Origin: Gemmatimonadota bacterium
Lineage (GTDB): Bacteria; Gemmatimonadota; Gemmatimonadetes; Gemmatimonadales; GWC2-71-9
Direction of reading: 5' to 3'
Length of the DNA stretch: 64,000 nt
NCBI GenBank assembly: GCA_022563595.1
Contig: JADFNB010000006.1
Location: forward strand, 1 to 64,000
The notes under the pieces were generated by a model. The model was not told the DNA's origin. It worked only from the letters and a program-made list of their open reading frames with translations, and made no database searches. This document shows positions 9,483 to 18,094 of this stretch, piece after piece. The stretch's first letter is position 1. Every line of letters starts with the position of its first letter. Both the position numbers and the translations under genes were made by a program.

Positions 9483-10105
9483 ATGCCGCTTGGCGCGCGC
9501 AACGACTGACCTCCGGCGGTGATCATGAACTCATCCCGCCGGTTCTGGGACCACGCGTCTTCATTGTGTCCCGAATCCACCGGATCTTCTTCGCCGCGCG
9601 ATGCTGTCGTGATCCGTTCGGGGGCAATCCCGCGGGCCGTCACGTATTGCATGGCGGCCAGCGCCCGCCTGTTGCCCAGCGCGAGGTTGTACTCGTCGGA
9701 GCCCCGTTCGTCGCAGTGTCCGGTGATCGTGATCGTGAGGGCCGGGTTTGCTTCCATGATGGCGATCTTCTGATCCAGGATCGCCGCGTCCTCCGACCTG
9801 ATGTTGGACTTGTCGAAATCGAAGTGGATGTGCGCCGTGAAGGTGTTGCGGACGCGCTCGGTCTCACGAGCGATGATCTCCAGCGAGTCGGCGCGCTTCT
9901 CGGCCACGATGCGCTCAGCCGCTTCCTGTGCGCGGAGGATACTGTCCTCTTGGGCAACGCGCGCCGTTTCTGTTCGCGCGATCGAGTCGCGGATCACGGC
10001 TGAGTCGATGGCCGGCTCGGGAGGGGGTGCCGGCTGGCCACCACCGCAGGCAGCGGCAATCACGATCGCGCCGACGCTCACTGCCAATGGAATCGAAAGT
10101 CGCAT
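9479..10105 (-). CDS. pal: Peptidoglycan-associated lipoprotein Pal
   Basis: 208 residues with the lipoprotein signal MRLSIPLAVSVGAIVIAAAC. After a charged linker comes an OmpA-like domain: HFDFDKSNI, ITITGHCDERGSDEYNLALGNRRA, and GEEDPVDSGHNEDAWSQNRRDEF, containing the Asp and Arg that hold diaminopimelate. It anchors the outer membrane to peptidoglycan and docks TolB. The C-terminus is slightly extended. It overlaps cpoB by four bases and follows tolB after a 78-bp gap. Confidence 0.96.
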   Translation of the reverse strand: MRLSIPLAVSVGAIVIAAACGGGQPAPPPEPAIDSAVIRDSIARTETARVAQEDSILRAQEAAERIVAEKRADSLEIIARETERVRNTFTAHIHFDFDKSNIRSEDAAILDQKIAIMEANPALTITITGHCDERGSDEYNLALGNRRALAAMQYVTARGIAPERITTASRGEEDPVDSGHNEDAWSQNRRDEFMITAGGQSLRAPSGM

Positions 10106-10126
10106 GTCAAGTCCACTCCGTTCAGT

Positions 10127-10148
10127 GGGTTAGCGTTGGGTTAGCGTT
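10127..10148. repeat. Tandem 11-bp repeat in the tolB-pal spacer
   Basis: The unit GGGTTAGCGTT is repeated perfectly twice, 10127-10137 and 10138-10148, about 20 bases upstream of the pal start. It lies in the only larger gap of the tol operon, so it may mark a regulatory or RNA-structure element, or simply slippage. Confidence 0.6.
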
Positions 10149-10183
10149 CAGAGATCGACAGGGTAAACTCGCCAGCCCCTAAC

Positions 10184-11527
10184 TTAATCAATTCGGGGTG
10201 ACCACGCAGGAAGGCGGGCGTCACCCAACCGGGTCAGCTGGCGCACGCGGCCCGTATCGAGATCGATGATCCAGATCTGCCGATTACCTGTCCGATTCGA
10301 AACGAACGCCAGGTGCCGGCCATCGGGCCCCCACGCCGGGTCCTCGTTCCGACCGGCACTGGTCAGCTGGCGCACGGTGCGGGTCGCCACGTCCATCACG
10401 AATACCTGAGGGCTGCCGGCAACGTCCCGGTGGAAGGCCAGGTGCAGCCCGTCCGGCGACCATTCAGGGGCATTGGAGCTTCCGGTCATCCCGTAGTCGA
10501 ACGGCGCGAGCAATTCCTGGCCGGTCCCGTCCGCCGTCATGACGTAGATCTGCGGCAGGCCCGGCCGCGTGGAAACGAATGCGATCCGGCGCCCATCGGG
10601 GCTGTACGTCGGGCTGAGGTTGTCGGAAAACCGGCCCACGGTCAACCGCTGGAGACAGCAATCGGCCGTGATATCGTAGGTGTAGATATCGGTTCCGTCA
10701 GAGCTCGACCGGCTGAAGGCGAGCCAGCGTCCGTCGGGCGAAAACGCCGGCGTGTAGTTGAGGTGCCGGGCGGTGGGGGCAACCAGCCGTCGGGCTCCCG
10801 AGGAGACATCCTGGATATAGACGCGCCCGCCGCCGCCGCCGAATTCTGTATATGCAACGGAGCGGCCCGCCGGCCCCCACACGGGCGAAAACGTCTTCGC
10901 TCCCGCAGGCGACACCGGAACCAGGTCAGCACCGTCCGAATCAACCCGGTAGACGCGCCCTAGCTGAAGCAGCAGGAGCCGCGTGGCCGCCGTTCCCGGC
11001 GTCCCGGTGGTGACCCGTACGACCGCGTCGCTGATCCGGTGAACGGCGAGACGGAAGTCCGGCGGCGGGAGATCACGCTGCGGGATGGCGAACTCGCGCC
11101 GCACACCCTCCCCGCGCACGTCGTAGACCACCACCCGGAGCACCGAGTCCCGGGTCAGCGTCACGTGTACGGCGTAGTCCGCCCCGAGCGCGGCGTAGAG
11201 TCCGTAGTTGACGAACGTCCCGCTCCAGGTCCCGCCGGAGTTCGTGTCCGCCGGCTCGGCGATCCCGAGCGCCAGGTTATCCTCAGCCGGCAGCGTGATC
11301 ATCTCGAAGCGATCGCTGTAGTCGAGATCACGGGCCAGGATAGCGCGGACGGAATCGAGCTGCTGTACCCTGGGGCCGCCCAAGACCAGCATCCCCGGAC
11401 GAACGCCCGGCGTGTACGTGATGCCGACCCGGATGACCCGCTCGGCCGGCGGTACGGAGTCCTGTGCCAACGCCTGCCGCCCGCCTGCCGCAACGAGCAC
11501 CATGAGGAGACCGAATCGTGCCTTCAC
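10184..11527 (-). CDS. tolB: Tol-Pal system beta-propeller protein TolB
   Basis: 447 residues with a cleavable signal peptide (ending near ALAQD). An N-terminal alpha/beta domain of about 160 residues precedes a six-bladed WD40-like/PD40 propeller. Repeated blades carry YSPDGRRIAFVS, FSPDGRWLAFSR, WSPDGLHLAFHR and WGPDGRHLAFVSNR motifs. Periplasmic TolB couples the inner-membrane TolQRA motor to Pal. Its start overlaps the tolA-like stop by four bases. Confidence 0.95.
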   Translation of the reverse strand: MKARFGLLMVLVAAGGRQALAQDSVPPAERVIRVGITYTPGVRPGMLVLGGPRVQQLDSVRAILARDLDYSDRFEMITLPAEDNLALGIAEPADTNSGGTWSGTFVNYGLYAALGADYAVHVTLTRDSVLRVVVYDVRGEGVRREFAIPQRDLPPPDFRLAVHRISDAVVRVTTGTPGTAATRLLLLQLGRVYRVDSDGADLVPVSPAGAKTFSPVWGPAGRSVAYTEFGGGGGRVYIQDVSSGARRLVAPTARHLNYTPAFSPDGRWLAFSRSSSDGTDIYTYDITADCCLQRLTVGRFSDNLSPTYSPDGRRIAFVSTRPGLPQIYVMTADGTGQELLAPFDYGMTGSSNAPEWSPDGLHLAFHRDVAGSPQVFVMDVATRTVRQLTSAGRNEDPAWGPDGRHLAFVSNRTGNRQIWIIDLDTGRVRQLTRLGDARLPAWSPRID

Positions 11528-12231
11528 CGCCCCTTCCGCGGATCGAAGAAGAAGCTCACCGGTAACACATCGTTCTCATATCCGTCGGGGAGCGGACCGA
11601 ACCCGCCAACGTTTCCCGCCGCCTCGATCGCTCCCTGGGCCTCGAGGTCGAACGCGAACCTGCCCGAGCGAGCCACGAATCGCAGATTGGAAATAGATCC
11701 ATCACGGTGAATCAGGAAAAAGACTTCCGCCCGGAGCGCGACGTTCCCCGCGGGACGCTGCCAGCGACGGTGGATCTGCGCCACGATGTTGCGCAGGTAC
11801 TCCGGATAGGGGAATTGCTGGCCCTCGACTTTTACCGTCTGCTCGTCGCTGCCGGTCGACGGCGCCTCTCCGGGGAGCGGCTCCGCATCGGGCGTCGTGC
11901 GTGGCGCCGGCTCCCGATCGACCTGCGGTTCCGGCGGGAGCGGCGGCGGCGCCTCGGCCACCGACGTCCGGCGGGGCCCGCGCGGGGCGGGTGGTGGGCG
12001 CTCGGCCGGGCGTTCGACGGCCTGGGGGGCGGGACGCGCTCTTGGCTCGGGCTTCGGTGCCGCCACGAGCTCGACCCGATACACAGCGAGGACGGCCGGC
12101 GGAGGGATGTGGGGGACGGCGAACAACACCACGCCTAGCACCACGTGCAGCGTCACGGCCCCAGCCATCGCAACGCCTCGCCCTCTCGGCGGCGCTCGCA
12201 GGTGCTTGCGAACCCGCGCAGCGTGTCTCAC
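11524..12231 (-). CDS. tolA: TolA/TonB-like energy-transducing protein
   Basis: 235 residues: a short cytosolic head, one membrane helix (about residues 22-40, MAGAVTLHVVLGVVLFAVP), a proline-rich periplasmic linker with many PAP/PEP units, and a C-terminal TonB/TolA fold starting at PYPEYLRNIVAQIHRRWQ. Position between tolR and tolB makes TolA the sensible name, although the C-terminal domain alone would also fit TonB. It probably passes proton-motive force from TolQR to TolB-Pal. Confidence 0.82.
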   Translation of the reverse strand: MRHAARVRKHLRAPPRGRGVAMAGAVTLHVVLGVVLFAVPHIPPPAVLAVYRVELVAAPKPEPRARPAPQAVERPAERPPPAPRGPRRTSVAEAPPPLPPEPQVDREPAPRTTPDAEPLPGEAPSTGSDEQTVKVEGQQFPYPEYLRNIVAQIHRRWQRPAGNVALRAEVFFLIHRDGSISNLRFVARSGRFAFDLEAQGAIEAAGNVGGFGPLPDGYENDVLPVSFFFDPRKGR

Positions 12232-12650
12232 CGACCGATCTCCTCGGCCTCGGCCACCAGGCCGACGTCCTCTATCCCCGACTGACGCATGACGGCGAGC
12301 ACGCGGACGACCAGGCCGTAGTTTACCCGGGCATCCGCCCGCAAGTAGACCCCCGACGGATCCCGCGACCTAACGATGGAGGGGAACGCCGTGCGAAAGT
12401 CGTCGTACGATAGCGGCGTGTCATCCAGGAAGACCCTGCCCTGCCGATCGATCGAGACGATCAGGCCCGCCTTAGGCTGGAGCGGGCCCGCCTCGGCCCT
12501 GGGCAGCTGCACATCCACACCGCCCTGCATGATGGGCGCCGTAATCATGAAGATGATCAGGAGGACGAACGCCACGTCGACGAGCGACGTCACATTGATG
12601 TCGGCTACCAGGGGCAACTCGCCGTGCCCGCGCAGGCCAGTCTCTCTCAT
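12228..12650 (-). CDS. tolR: TolR/ExbD family biopolymer transport protein
   Basis: 140 residues from the ATG at 12650. One N-terminal membrane helix after DINVTSLVDVAFVLLIIFMI contains the essential proton-path aspartate of the family (SLVDVAFVLL). The periplasmic domain follows, with the RADARVNYGLVVRVLAVM signature. It forms the stator/motor complex with TolQ. Its start overlaps the tolQ stop as TAATG. Confidence 0.94.
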   Translation of the reverse strand: MRETGLRGHGELPLVADINVTSLVDVAFVLLIIFMITAPIMQGGVDVQLPRAEAGPLQPKAGLIVSIDRQGRVFLDDTPLSYDDFRTAFPSIVRSRDPSGVYLRADARVNYGLVVRVLAVMRQSGIEDVGLVAEAEEIGR

Positions 12651-13360
12651 TACAGCCGCCCTTCCCGCGCCAGCGTCCCGATGATCTCGTGCGCGAATCC
12701 TTCCATTTCGCCCGCGAACAACCCAAGCCGGTTCACCAGGATGTTGTAGGCGATCACCGCTGGGATGGCCACCGCCAGCCCTACGACGGTCGTGACGAGC
12801 GCCTCCGCGATCCCGGGCGCCACCGCCGATATGTTCCCGGATCCGCCCGCGGCGATGCCCAGAAACGCGTCCATCACGCCGAGCACCGTCCCGAGGAGAC
12901 CGAGCAGGGGACTCACCGAACCCACCGTGGCCAGCCACGGGAGAAACCGCGCCATGAGATCACGCTCGGCCGAGACCTCCTTGGCCAGCATCATGCGCAA
13001 CGCATCGAGCTGTGTTGACGACAGAATGGCTGCCGGCGTATCACTCGTGCTCTGGAGGGCCCCTGGTCGCAGCTCGGAGAAGAAGTTCACGCCCTCACGA
13101 AGGATCCGTCCGTAGGGGGACGGTGGGAGCTTCATCGCGACATGATAGGCGTCCTCGAGCCGTGTCGTCCGCTCCAGCGCGCCGAAAAACCGGTCGCCCT
13201 CCGCCCGCAGGCGCCGAAACTGCCACCACTTCAGCACAATGAGAAACCAGCTCAGCAGCGAGAAGAAGACGAGGACCAGCAGCACGAGCTTGGTAGCCGC
13301 ACTGGAGACCACCACCAGTTCCCACGGGGAAGTGGGCAGCGCTCCTCCCACCTGTAGCAT
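12650..13360 (-). CDS. tolQ: TolQ/ExbB family proton channel protein
   Basis: 236 residues from the ATG at 13360, which is preceded by GGAGGGG and overlaps the epimerase stop (TGATG). Three membrane helices are visible: about 17-40, the conserved LATVGSVSPLLGLLGTVLGV region near 135, and AEALVTTVVGLAVAIPAVIAYN near 180. The ExbB/TolQ signature around GTVLGVMDAF is intact. It powers outer-membrane constriction with TolR and TolA. Confidence 0.95.
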   Translation of the reverse strand: MLQVGGALPTSPWELVVVSSAATKLVLLVLVFFSLLSWFLIVLKWWQFRRLRAEGDRFFGALERTTRLEDAYHVAMKLPPSPYGRILREGVNFFSELRPGALQSTSDTPAAILSSTQLDALRMMLAKEVSAERDLMARFLPWLATVGSVSPLLGLLGTVLGVMDAFLGIAAGGSGNISAVAPGIAEALVTTVVGLAVAIPAVIAYNILVNRLGLFAGEMEGFAHEIIGTLAREGRL

Positions 13361-14310
13361 CACCCCTCCCCCATTTCGATCCACTCGTAGGTGCGCCGCA
13401 ATCCTTCTGCCAGCCCGACCTGTGGTTCCCACCCGAGCCGCCCGCGCGCCTTTGCGATGGCCACGGCGCTCCGCTGGAGTTCGCCCGCCCGGGCGGGTGC
13501 GTGCTCGATAGGCACCGAAATGCCGGTAGCGTCGAGCATCGCCGCCGCGAGGGCGTTCACGCTGGTCTCGATCCCTGTCCCGACGTTGTACGCCACGTCA
13601 TCGATGCTGCCGACCGCCGTTTCCCCATCGGTGGTTGCCGCTAGATTCGCCCGCGCCACGTCGGCGACATAAACGTAGTCACGCGTCTGTGCCCCGTCGC
13701 CATACACCGTGATGGGCTGTCGGTGCCGTATCCGACTGCCGAAGATGGCCACGACTCCGGCCTCGCCGTGAGGGTTTTGGCGCGGACCGTACACGTTGGC
13801 GTAGCGAAGCGATCGAACCGTCATGCCGTAGAGCAAGGAATACTGTGCCAGATAGTACTCGGAGCTGAGCTTGCTCACACCGTACGGCGATACCGGCAGC
13901 TTACTGGCCTCCTCAGGATGGGGCAACGCATCGCTTTCCCCATACACGACACCGCCGGACGAGGCAAACAGCACCCGCTCTACGCCGCCGGCACGTGCGC
14001 CCTCGAGCAGGTTCAGGAGTCCGATCAGATTGATGCGTGCATCCAACATCGGGTCACGCACCGACACGCGCACGTCCATCTGCGCGGCGTGGTGGTTGAG
14101 GACGGTGAAGCCGCCTCGCTCCAGCAGCCTCTGCGCTTCGGGCGACCCCACATCCGCCTCGACGAATTGGGCCGCTTCCGGCACGTTCGCCCGGTTCCCG
14201 CTCGAGAGATCATCGAGTACGGTCACATCGTATCCTTGCTCTACGTACAGCCCCGCGACGTGGGAGCCGATGAAACCGGCTCCGCCCGTCACCATGACCC
14301 GCTTCGTCAT
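13360..14310 (-). CDS. NAD-dependent epimerase, UDP-glucose 4-epimerase-like
   Basis: 316 residues from the ATG at 14310, which has AAGGAGG upstream. The N-terminus VMVTGGAGFIGSH is the extended-SDR NAD site (GxxGxxG). The catalytic serine region ASSGGVVYGE and the SPYGVSK motif (Tyr-x3-Lys) follow. Closest in style to GalE, which interconverts UDP-glucose and UDP-galactose; substrate is not proven. It begins the run that continues into tolQ with a one-base overlap, so a cell-envelope sugar role co-expressed with Tol-Pal is plausible. Confidence 0.85.
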   Translation of the reverse strand: MTKRVMVTGGAGFIGSHVAGLYVEQGYDVTVLDDLSSGNRANVPEAAQFVEADVGSPEAQRLLERGGFTVLNHHAAQMDVRVSVRDPMLDARINLIGLLNLLEGARAGGVERVLFASSGGVVYGESDALPHPEEASKLPVSPYGVSKLSSEYYLAQYSLLYGMTVRSLRYANVYGPRQNPHGEAGVVAIFGSRIRHRQPITVYGDGAQTRDYVYVADVARANLAATTDGETAVGSIDDVAYNVGTGIETSVNALAAAMLDATGISVPIEHAPARAGELQRSAVAIAKARGRLGWEPQVGLAEGLRRTYEWIEMGEG

Positions 14311-14444
14311 GTGGCTGAGGACCTCCTTCCACCGTGTTTCTGGTGCCGCGCGCATAACAAAACGGCGGGACGCTGCGACCGAACCCTGCGGTTCAAGGAT
14401 TCGGCGTGCCCCCGCCGAGGAGTTTCGCTACCTGCGCGGTGTTG

Positions 14445-15647
14445 CTACGAAGGCATCTTCCCGATGAGGCGAACCGGCGTGCCAGCACCCACGCCTGGCG
14501 CCAGGATCTGTATCAGGATCCCGGACGCCGAGTGCTCCCGCACGTGCACCACCTGCAGGATAGCCAGCCGCTTCCGAGGCGCATCGGCCACCGACTGCTC
14601 ACCGGTGGGCTGCAGCAGCTCGAACATGTCGCCTGCCACCACGCCATTCTCGCGGCCGAGATCGATGAACAGGACGTCCTGTTGGATCGCGACGGTGTGT
14701 TGGTCCCGCTGGTCGATGACGGTCCCGGCCATGCCGTCTTCCACCGACTGCGGGCGCGCGCCCCCCGGGTCGCGGAACGGCTCGACCGGTATGGCCACCT
14801 GGTTGTTGGCGATGCGGCCGAACAGCGCGACTACCTCGGCGAGGACGTCGCGGCCCGACACGTGGACAACGCGCGCGATACCCGTTGGGCGCACCACGCG
14901 ACCCCAGCCAGGCACCTCACGGCCCATCGTAGCGGTCAGCAGCGAATCACCTACGTGATACGTCGCTCCGGCCGGCGCCTCCACGCTGATTTGCCCGTAC
15001 AGGAACGCGGTCGGCCCGCCAATGCGGTCCGACGATGCCCGCCCCACGCGACCCTTCACATCCGCCCACGGGAGAGGATCGTTCTCGGTCAGGAACCCGG
15101 CCGCGTAGAAATCACCTGCCCGGACAGCTCGATACGAGTCGGACACACTCATCACCATCCGGCTGGGCCCGCGGGGCTGGCTCGGCGTGAACACCGTCGG
15201 GCCGGCCTGCTCCACCGGTGGTGGCGGCGGCGGCGCTTCGGGAAGCTCCACCGGAGGAGCGTCGGGCGTCTGTTGAACCGCCTCCGGCTCGACCTCCAGC
15301 TCCGGGCCGGGCGTGGGGGTCCTGACCGGGACGAGTGTGGTATCGGGCTGGGCCAGATACAGCTCTTCGCCCGGGAAGATCCAATGCGGATCCTCGACCA
15401 CCATCGTGTTCATCCGGTAGATCTCGGGCCAGAGGAACGGGTCGCCCAGGTACATCTGCGCCAAGGCCCAGAGTGTCTCGCCCTCGCGCACAACGTGCAC
15501 CTGGGGTTGCCCACCGACTTGCAGAGTGTCCTGACCCCTCGCCGCCATTCCCGGAACGCTCGCCAGCGCGGCGACGACGCCCAGCACACGCAAGAACGCG
15601 CTCGATGCTGCTCGCTCGCGGATCTCACCCAAGTACTTGTGGCGCAT
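14445..15647 (-). CDS. Secreted LysM-domain protein
   Basis: 400 residues from the ATG at 15647, which is preceded by GAGGT at good spacing. A signal peptide (hydrophobic stretch to about residue 40, ending AARGQD) is followed by one LysM domain, VHVVREGETLWALAQMYL...IFPGEELYL, that should bind peptidoglycan or chitin-like glycans. After a Pro-rich linker a C-terminal region of about 200 residues contains GxxYxxGDxL-like and ENGVVAGDMFELLQP strands, seen in periplasmic LysM proteins of unknown function. A cell-wall binding role is supported; an enzymatic one is not. Confidence 0.8.
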   Translation of the reverse strand: MRHKYLGEIRERAASSAFLRVLGVVAALASVPGMAARGQDTLQVGGQPQVHVVREGETLWALAQMYLGDPFLWPEIYRMNTMVVEDPHWIFPGEELYLAQPDTTLVPVRTPTPGPELEVEPEAVQQTPDAPPVELPEAPPPPPPVEQAGPTVFTPSQPRGPSRMVMSVSDSYRAVRAGDFYAAGFLTENDPLPWADVKGRVGRASSDRIGGPTAFLYGQISVEAPAGATYHVGDSLLTATMGREVPGWGRVVRPTGIARVVHVSGRDVLAEVVALFGRIANNQVAIPVEPFRDPGGARPQSVEDGMAGTVIDQRDQHTVAIQQDVLFIDLGRENGVVAGDMFELLQPTGEQSVADAPRKRLAILQVVHVREHSASGILIQILAPGVGAGTPVRLIGKMPS

Positions 15648-15852
15648 ATACTTACCTCGTAGTCCCGCCCGACGGTGAACCGAACCGCTCACCACGGCAC
15701 ACCCACTGCGGCAGCCGGCCAACAATATATAAGTTACGATGTAGCAACGCCATAGCGGGCTTGTGACCGCCGTTCGGGGTCAAATCCCACCCTTATGGAT
15801 ACGGGGAAACTGGTCTCACGCGGTGTGACCGGCATTACGCTCGACGGCAAGA
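15648..15852. other. Spacer between ssb and the LysM gene
   Basis: About 205 bases upstream of the minus-strand LysM gene. A TATATT box on the minus strand at about 15725 is a possible -10; no good -35 is visible. A T-arm-like string near 15775 was examined but no tRNA folds. Confidence 0.4.
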
Positions 15853-15880
15853 CGCGGCGGCGGGAGTTCCCGCCGCCGCG
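15853..15880 (-). terminator. Perfect GC hairpin downstream of ssb
   Basis: GCGGCGGCGGGA at 15854-15865 pairs exactly with TCCCGCCGCCGC at 15868-15879 around a two-base centre; the flanking C/G adds one more pair. It begins 28 bases past the ssb stop. No T-run follows on the minus strand, so it may be a terminator or an mRNA 3' protecting hairpin. Confidence 0.55.
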
Positions 15881-15907
15881 CACGCCGAGCCCCGGCAGGT
15901 GGCCGGC

Positions 15908-16429
15908 CTAGAACGGCAGATCGTCGTCTTCCTCGTCCAGTGCCTCCGGGAAGTCGTCGTACGACTCTGTCTTGGTCTCTGCCACGGCCGGCTCGGCGGC
16001 CGGCTCGGCGGCCGGCTCGGCAGCCGGCTCGGCAGCCGGTGCCGGGGAGGTGACCGAATCGATCTCGTCGTCGGCGGCGGCACCGCGCGGGGCGAGCATC
16101 AGCATATCGCGAGCGTTGATCTCGGTTGTGTAGCGGGTCTTGCCCTCCCGGTCTTCCCAGGTGCGGTACTCGATGCGGCCCTCGATATAGACCCGGTCGC
16201 CCTTCTTCAGGTACTTCTCCGCAATGTCCGCCAACTGCGACACTCGGCTGTTCCAAAGCACGACGCGGTGCCACTCGGTTTTCTCCTGCCGCTCACCGGC
16301 CTGGCTCGTCCACTGACGACTGGTGGCAACCGACAACGTGGCGACGCGCGACCCGTTCGCGGTGCTCCGCACCTCGGGGTCGGCGCCGAGGTTTCCGATC
16401 AACATCACTTTGTTCAAGCTGCGACTCAC
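15908..16429 (-). CDS. ssb: Single-stranded DNA-binding protein
   Basis: 173 residues from a GTG at 16429, five bases after GGAGG; an upstream GTG at 16471 lacks a ribosome site. The OB-fold is clear: SLNKVMLIGNLGADPEVR, then the TEWHRVVLWN strand and KKGDRVYIEGRI. The acidic C-terminus ends DEEDDDLPF, the tail that recruits repair and replication proteins. The linker contains four to five AAEP repeats encoded by near-identical 12-bp units. Confidence 0.96.
   Translation of the reverse strand: MSRSLNKVMLIGNLGADPEVRSTANGSRVATLSVATSRQWTSQAGERQEKTEWHRVVLWNSRVSQLADIAEKYLKKGDRVYIEGRIEYRTWEDREGKTRYTTEINARDMLMLAPRGAAADDEIDSVTSPAPAAEPAAEPAAEPAAEPAVAETKTESYDDFPEALDEEDDDLPF
15990..16037. repeat. Four tandem 12-bp units in the ssb linker
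   Basis: The unit GGCTCGGCGGCC (with a G/A change in units 3 and 4) occurs at 15990, 16002, 16014 and 16026. It keeps the reading frame and encodes the AAEP repeats of the flexible SSB linker, so copy-number change by slippage would only lengthen or shorten the linker. Confidence 0.85.
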
Positions 16430-16540
16430 GACGACCTCCGGTATGTTGCGGGATGGACCCCGGACGTGCACAACCTAGCGGGAACCACGAAGCGGCGTCA
16501 ACCAAAGCGACGCATGACGGACCGTTTCACATCGTGCCGG

Positions 16541-16987
16541 TCACGGAACGCCGAGCCGGCGCGCCAGAACGAGGGCGTCTTCGACGGGCTGCCGGTAGTA
16601 CTCCTCGTGTAGCCCAACTTCGTGAAAGCCGGCCCGCTGGTACAGCGCTCTTGCTGCCACGTTCGAGATCCTGACCGCCAGGAACACCCGGCTCACGCCT
16701 TCTGCTGCCAGTGCATCGCAGCCGGCGGCGAGGAGACGGCCTGCCACGCCACGACGCCTCGCCGCCGCGGCAACCGCGAGGTTCATGATCTCCACCGTCG
16801 GGCCCGCGATCCCAGCAATGAGGAATCCGAGCACCGTCGGCCCGTTCGTCGCCACGAGGAACAAGTCGCTGAGATGCGCGACGAACGTGTCGGCGGGCCA
16901 GGGATCGGCGAACGCTTCCCGCTCGATCTCCCCGACGTCAGCAAGATCAGCGTGCGTGGCCGGTCGAACCAGGCAGCGGGCGTCCAT
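16541..16987 (-). CDS. rimI: Ribosomal-protein-alanine N-acetyltransferase-like GNAT protein
   Basis: 148 residues from the ATG at 16987 (GGGAG seven bases upstream). A GNAT fold with the acetyl-CoA loop RRRGVAGRLL at about 85-95 and the C-terminal ARALYQRAGFHEVGLHEEYYR motif typical of RimI, which acetylates the N-terminus of ribosomal protein S18. The gene overlaps the tsaB end by about 40 bases. The tsaE-tsaB-rimI order is common and supports the assignment. Confidence 0.88.
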   Translation of the reverse strand: MDARCLVRPATHADLADVGEIEREAFADPWPADTFVAHLSDLFLVATNGPTVLGFLIAGIAGPTVEIMNLAVAAAARRRGVAGRLLAAGCDALAAEGVSRVFLAVRISNVAARALYQRAGFHEVGLHEEYYRQPVEDALVLARRLGVP

Positions 16988-17675
16988 GCTGTCGCTCCCA
17001 CCGCACTTGGGCCTCTGCGGCCCGGCCGTAATCGGGCTCGCAGGAAGTGGGGTCAGGGATATCTCGCAGCGCGCCCTCGAGGTCGGCGAGCGCGAGCAGG
17101 GCACCGGCTCGGGCCGATCCGACCGGGGGCAGCAACGGAGCGCGACCTGTCCAGGCCTCGATCGCGCTGCGGTTCACGCCCGCACCGTCTCCGACGGCCA
17201 GCACCGGCCGCACCGGCGACTGCTCCACGAGATCGGCCACCGTCCCGAGCGTCGGCCGCAGCACCACCTCGAGCCGGTCCGCATCCAGCTGATACACGGC
17301 TCCGTAGACCTCTCCGCGCAACGCGTCGTACAGCGCCGCTACCGGACCGGACGAGAACTGGCTCCCGACCCACGCCGCGCCGAGCAGTGATGGCGCGGTG
17401 GCGACGCGGATGCTGTCGCGCGCTCGCACCAGGCCCTGTACGGTGGCCCAGCCGATCCGCAGCCCCGTGAAGCTTCCGGGCCCATCGGCCACGACGACCG
17501 TGGTGAGGTCGTCGAGCGTTGCTCCCACCACATCCAGGACATCGTGCACCGCCGGCAGTAGCGCGGCGGCGTGTCTGCGGCCGCCGAACGACATCTCGGC
17601 CAAGACGAGATGTCCGTCCCCCACCGCTACGCTGCCAATCTCGGTTGCGGTATCGAGCGCGAGCGTGAGCGTCAT
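16947..17675 (-). CDS. tsaB: tRNA t6A biosynthesis protein TsaB
   Basis: 242 residues. The N-terminus LTLALDTATEIGSVAVGDG and the GPGSFTGLRIG motif are characteristic of TsaB (YeaZ), the non-catalytic ASKHA partner of TsaD in N6-threonylcarbamoyl-adenosine formation on ANN-decoding tRNAs. The ATG at 17675 overlaps the tsaE stop by four bases. tsaD is not in this window. Confidence 0.93.
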   Translation of the reverse strand: MTLTLALDTATEIGSVAVGDGHLVLAEMSFGGRRHAAALLPAVHDVLDVVGATLDDLTTVVVADGPGSFTGLRIGWATVQGLVRARDSIRVATAPSLLGAAWVGSQFSSGPVAALYDALRGEVYGAVYQLDADRLEVVLRPTLGTVADLVEQSPVRPVLAVGDGAGVNRSAIEAWTGRAPLLPPVGSARAGALLALADLEGALRDIPDPTSCEPDYGRAAEAQVRWERQHGRPLPGSTGHAR

Positions 17676-18094
17676 GCCACCCGCTCCACCAACCGCCGAT
17701 CCGGCAGCTCGACGTGGCTCAGTCGCAGGTGAAGATCGGGCCGCGGTGCGTGCCGTCCGGCCCGCTCCGGCCATTCGATCACGAGTAGACGCGCCTGGCG
17801 GAGCAACTCCCGAAAGTCCAGATCCCGCGCCTCGTCCGGCTCATTCAACCGGTAGCAGTCGACGTGCAGGATAGGACCCTCCGGGGATGCGTATTCGTGC
17901 ACCAGGGCAAAGGTCGGGCTGCGCGCCGCTGCGGTGGCGCCCGCGGCGCGCACGATGGCCTGCACGAGCGTGGTCTTGCCCGCACCGATCTCTCCGGACA
18001 ACCACAATACCGCACCCTGCGGCAGTTCGCTCCACAGTTCACCCGCCTCCCGTTCCAGGTCGGCGAGCGAGAGCAGCCGGTCACTTGCGCCCAC
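17672..18094 (-). CDS. tsaE: tRNA t6A biosynthesis ATPase TsaE
   Basis: 140 residues from a GTG at 18094 that overlaps the uvrB end by 14 bases. Walker [16 protein letters not shown], then [11 protein letters not shown] and [18 protein letters not shown], all diagnostic for TsaE (YjeE), which hydrolyses ATP to reset the TsaBD complex. The start is inferred from the lack of any ATG in the conserved frame. Confidence 0.92.
   Translation of the reverse strand: MGASDRLLSLADLEREAGELWSELPQGAVLWLSGEIGAGKTTLVQAIVRAAGATAAARSPTFALVHEYASPEGPILHVDCYRLNEPDEARDLDFRELLRQARLLVIEWPERAGRHAPRPDLHLRLSHVELPDRRLVERVA

Noticed and set aside
13361-13432. N-terminal extension of TolQ
   Set aside because: Lies inside the epimerase coding end; the ATG at 13360 has a strong ribosome site and the right homology start.
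15750-15800. T-arm-like string GGGGTCAAATCCCACCC suggesting a tRNA
   Set aside because: No matching acceptor, D or anticodon arms could be built around it.
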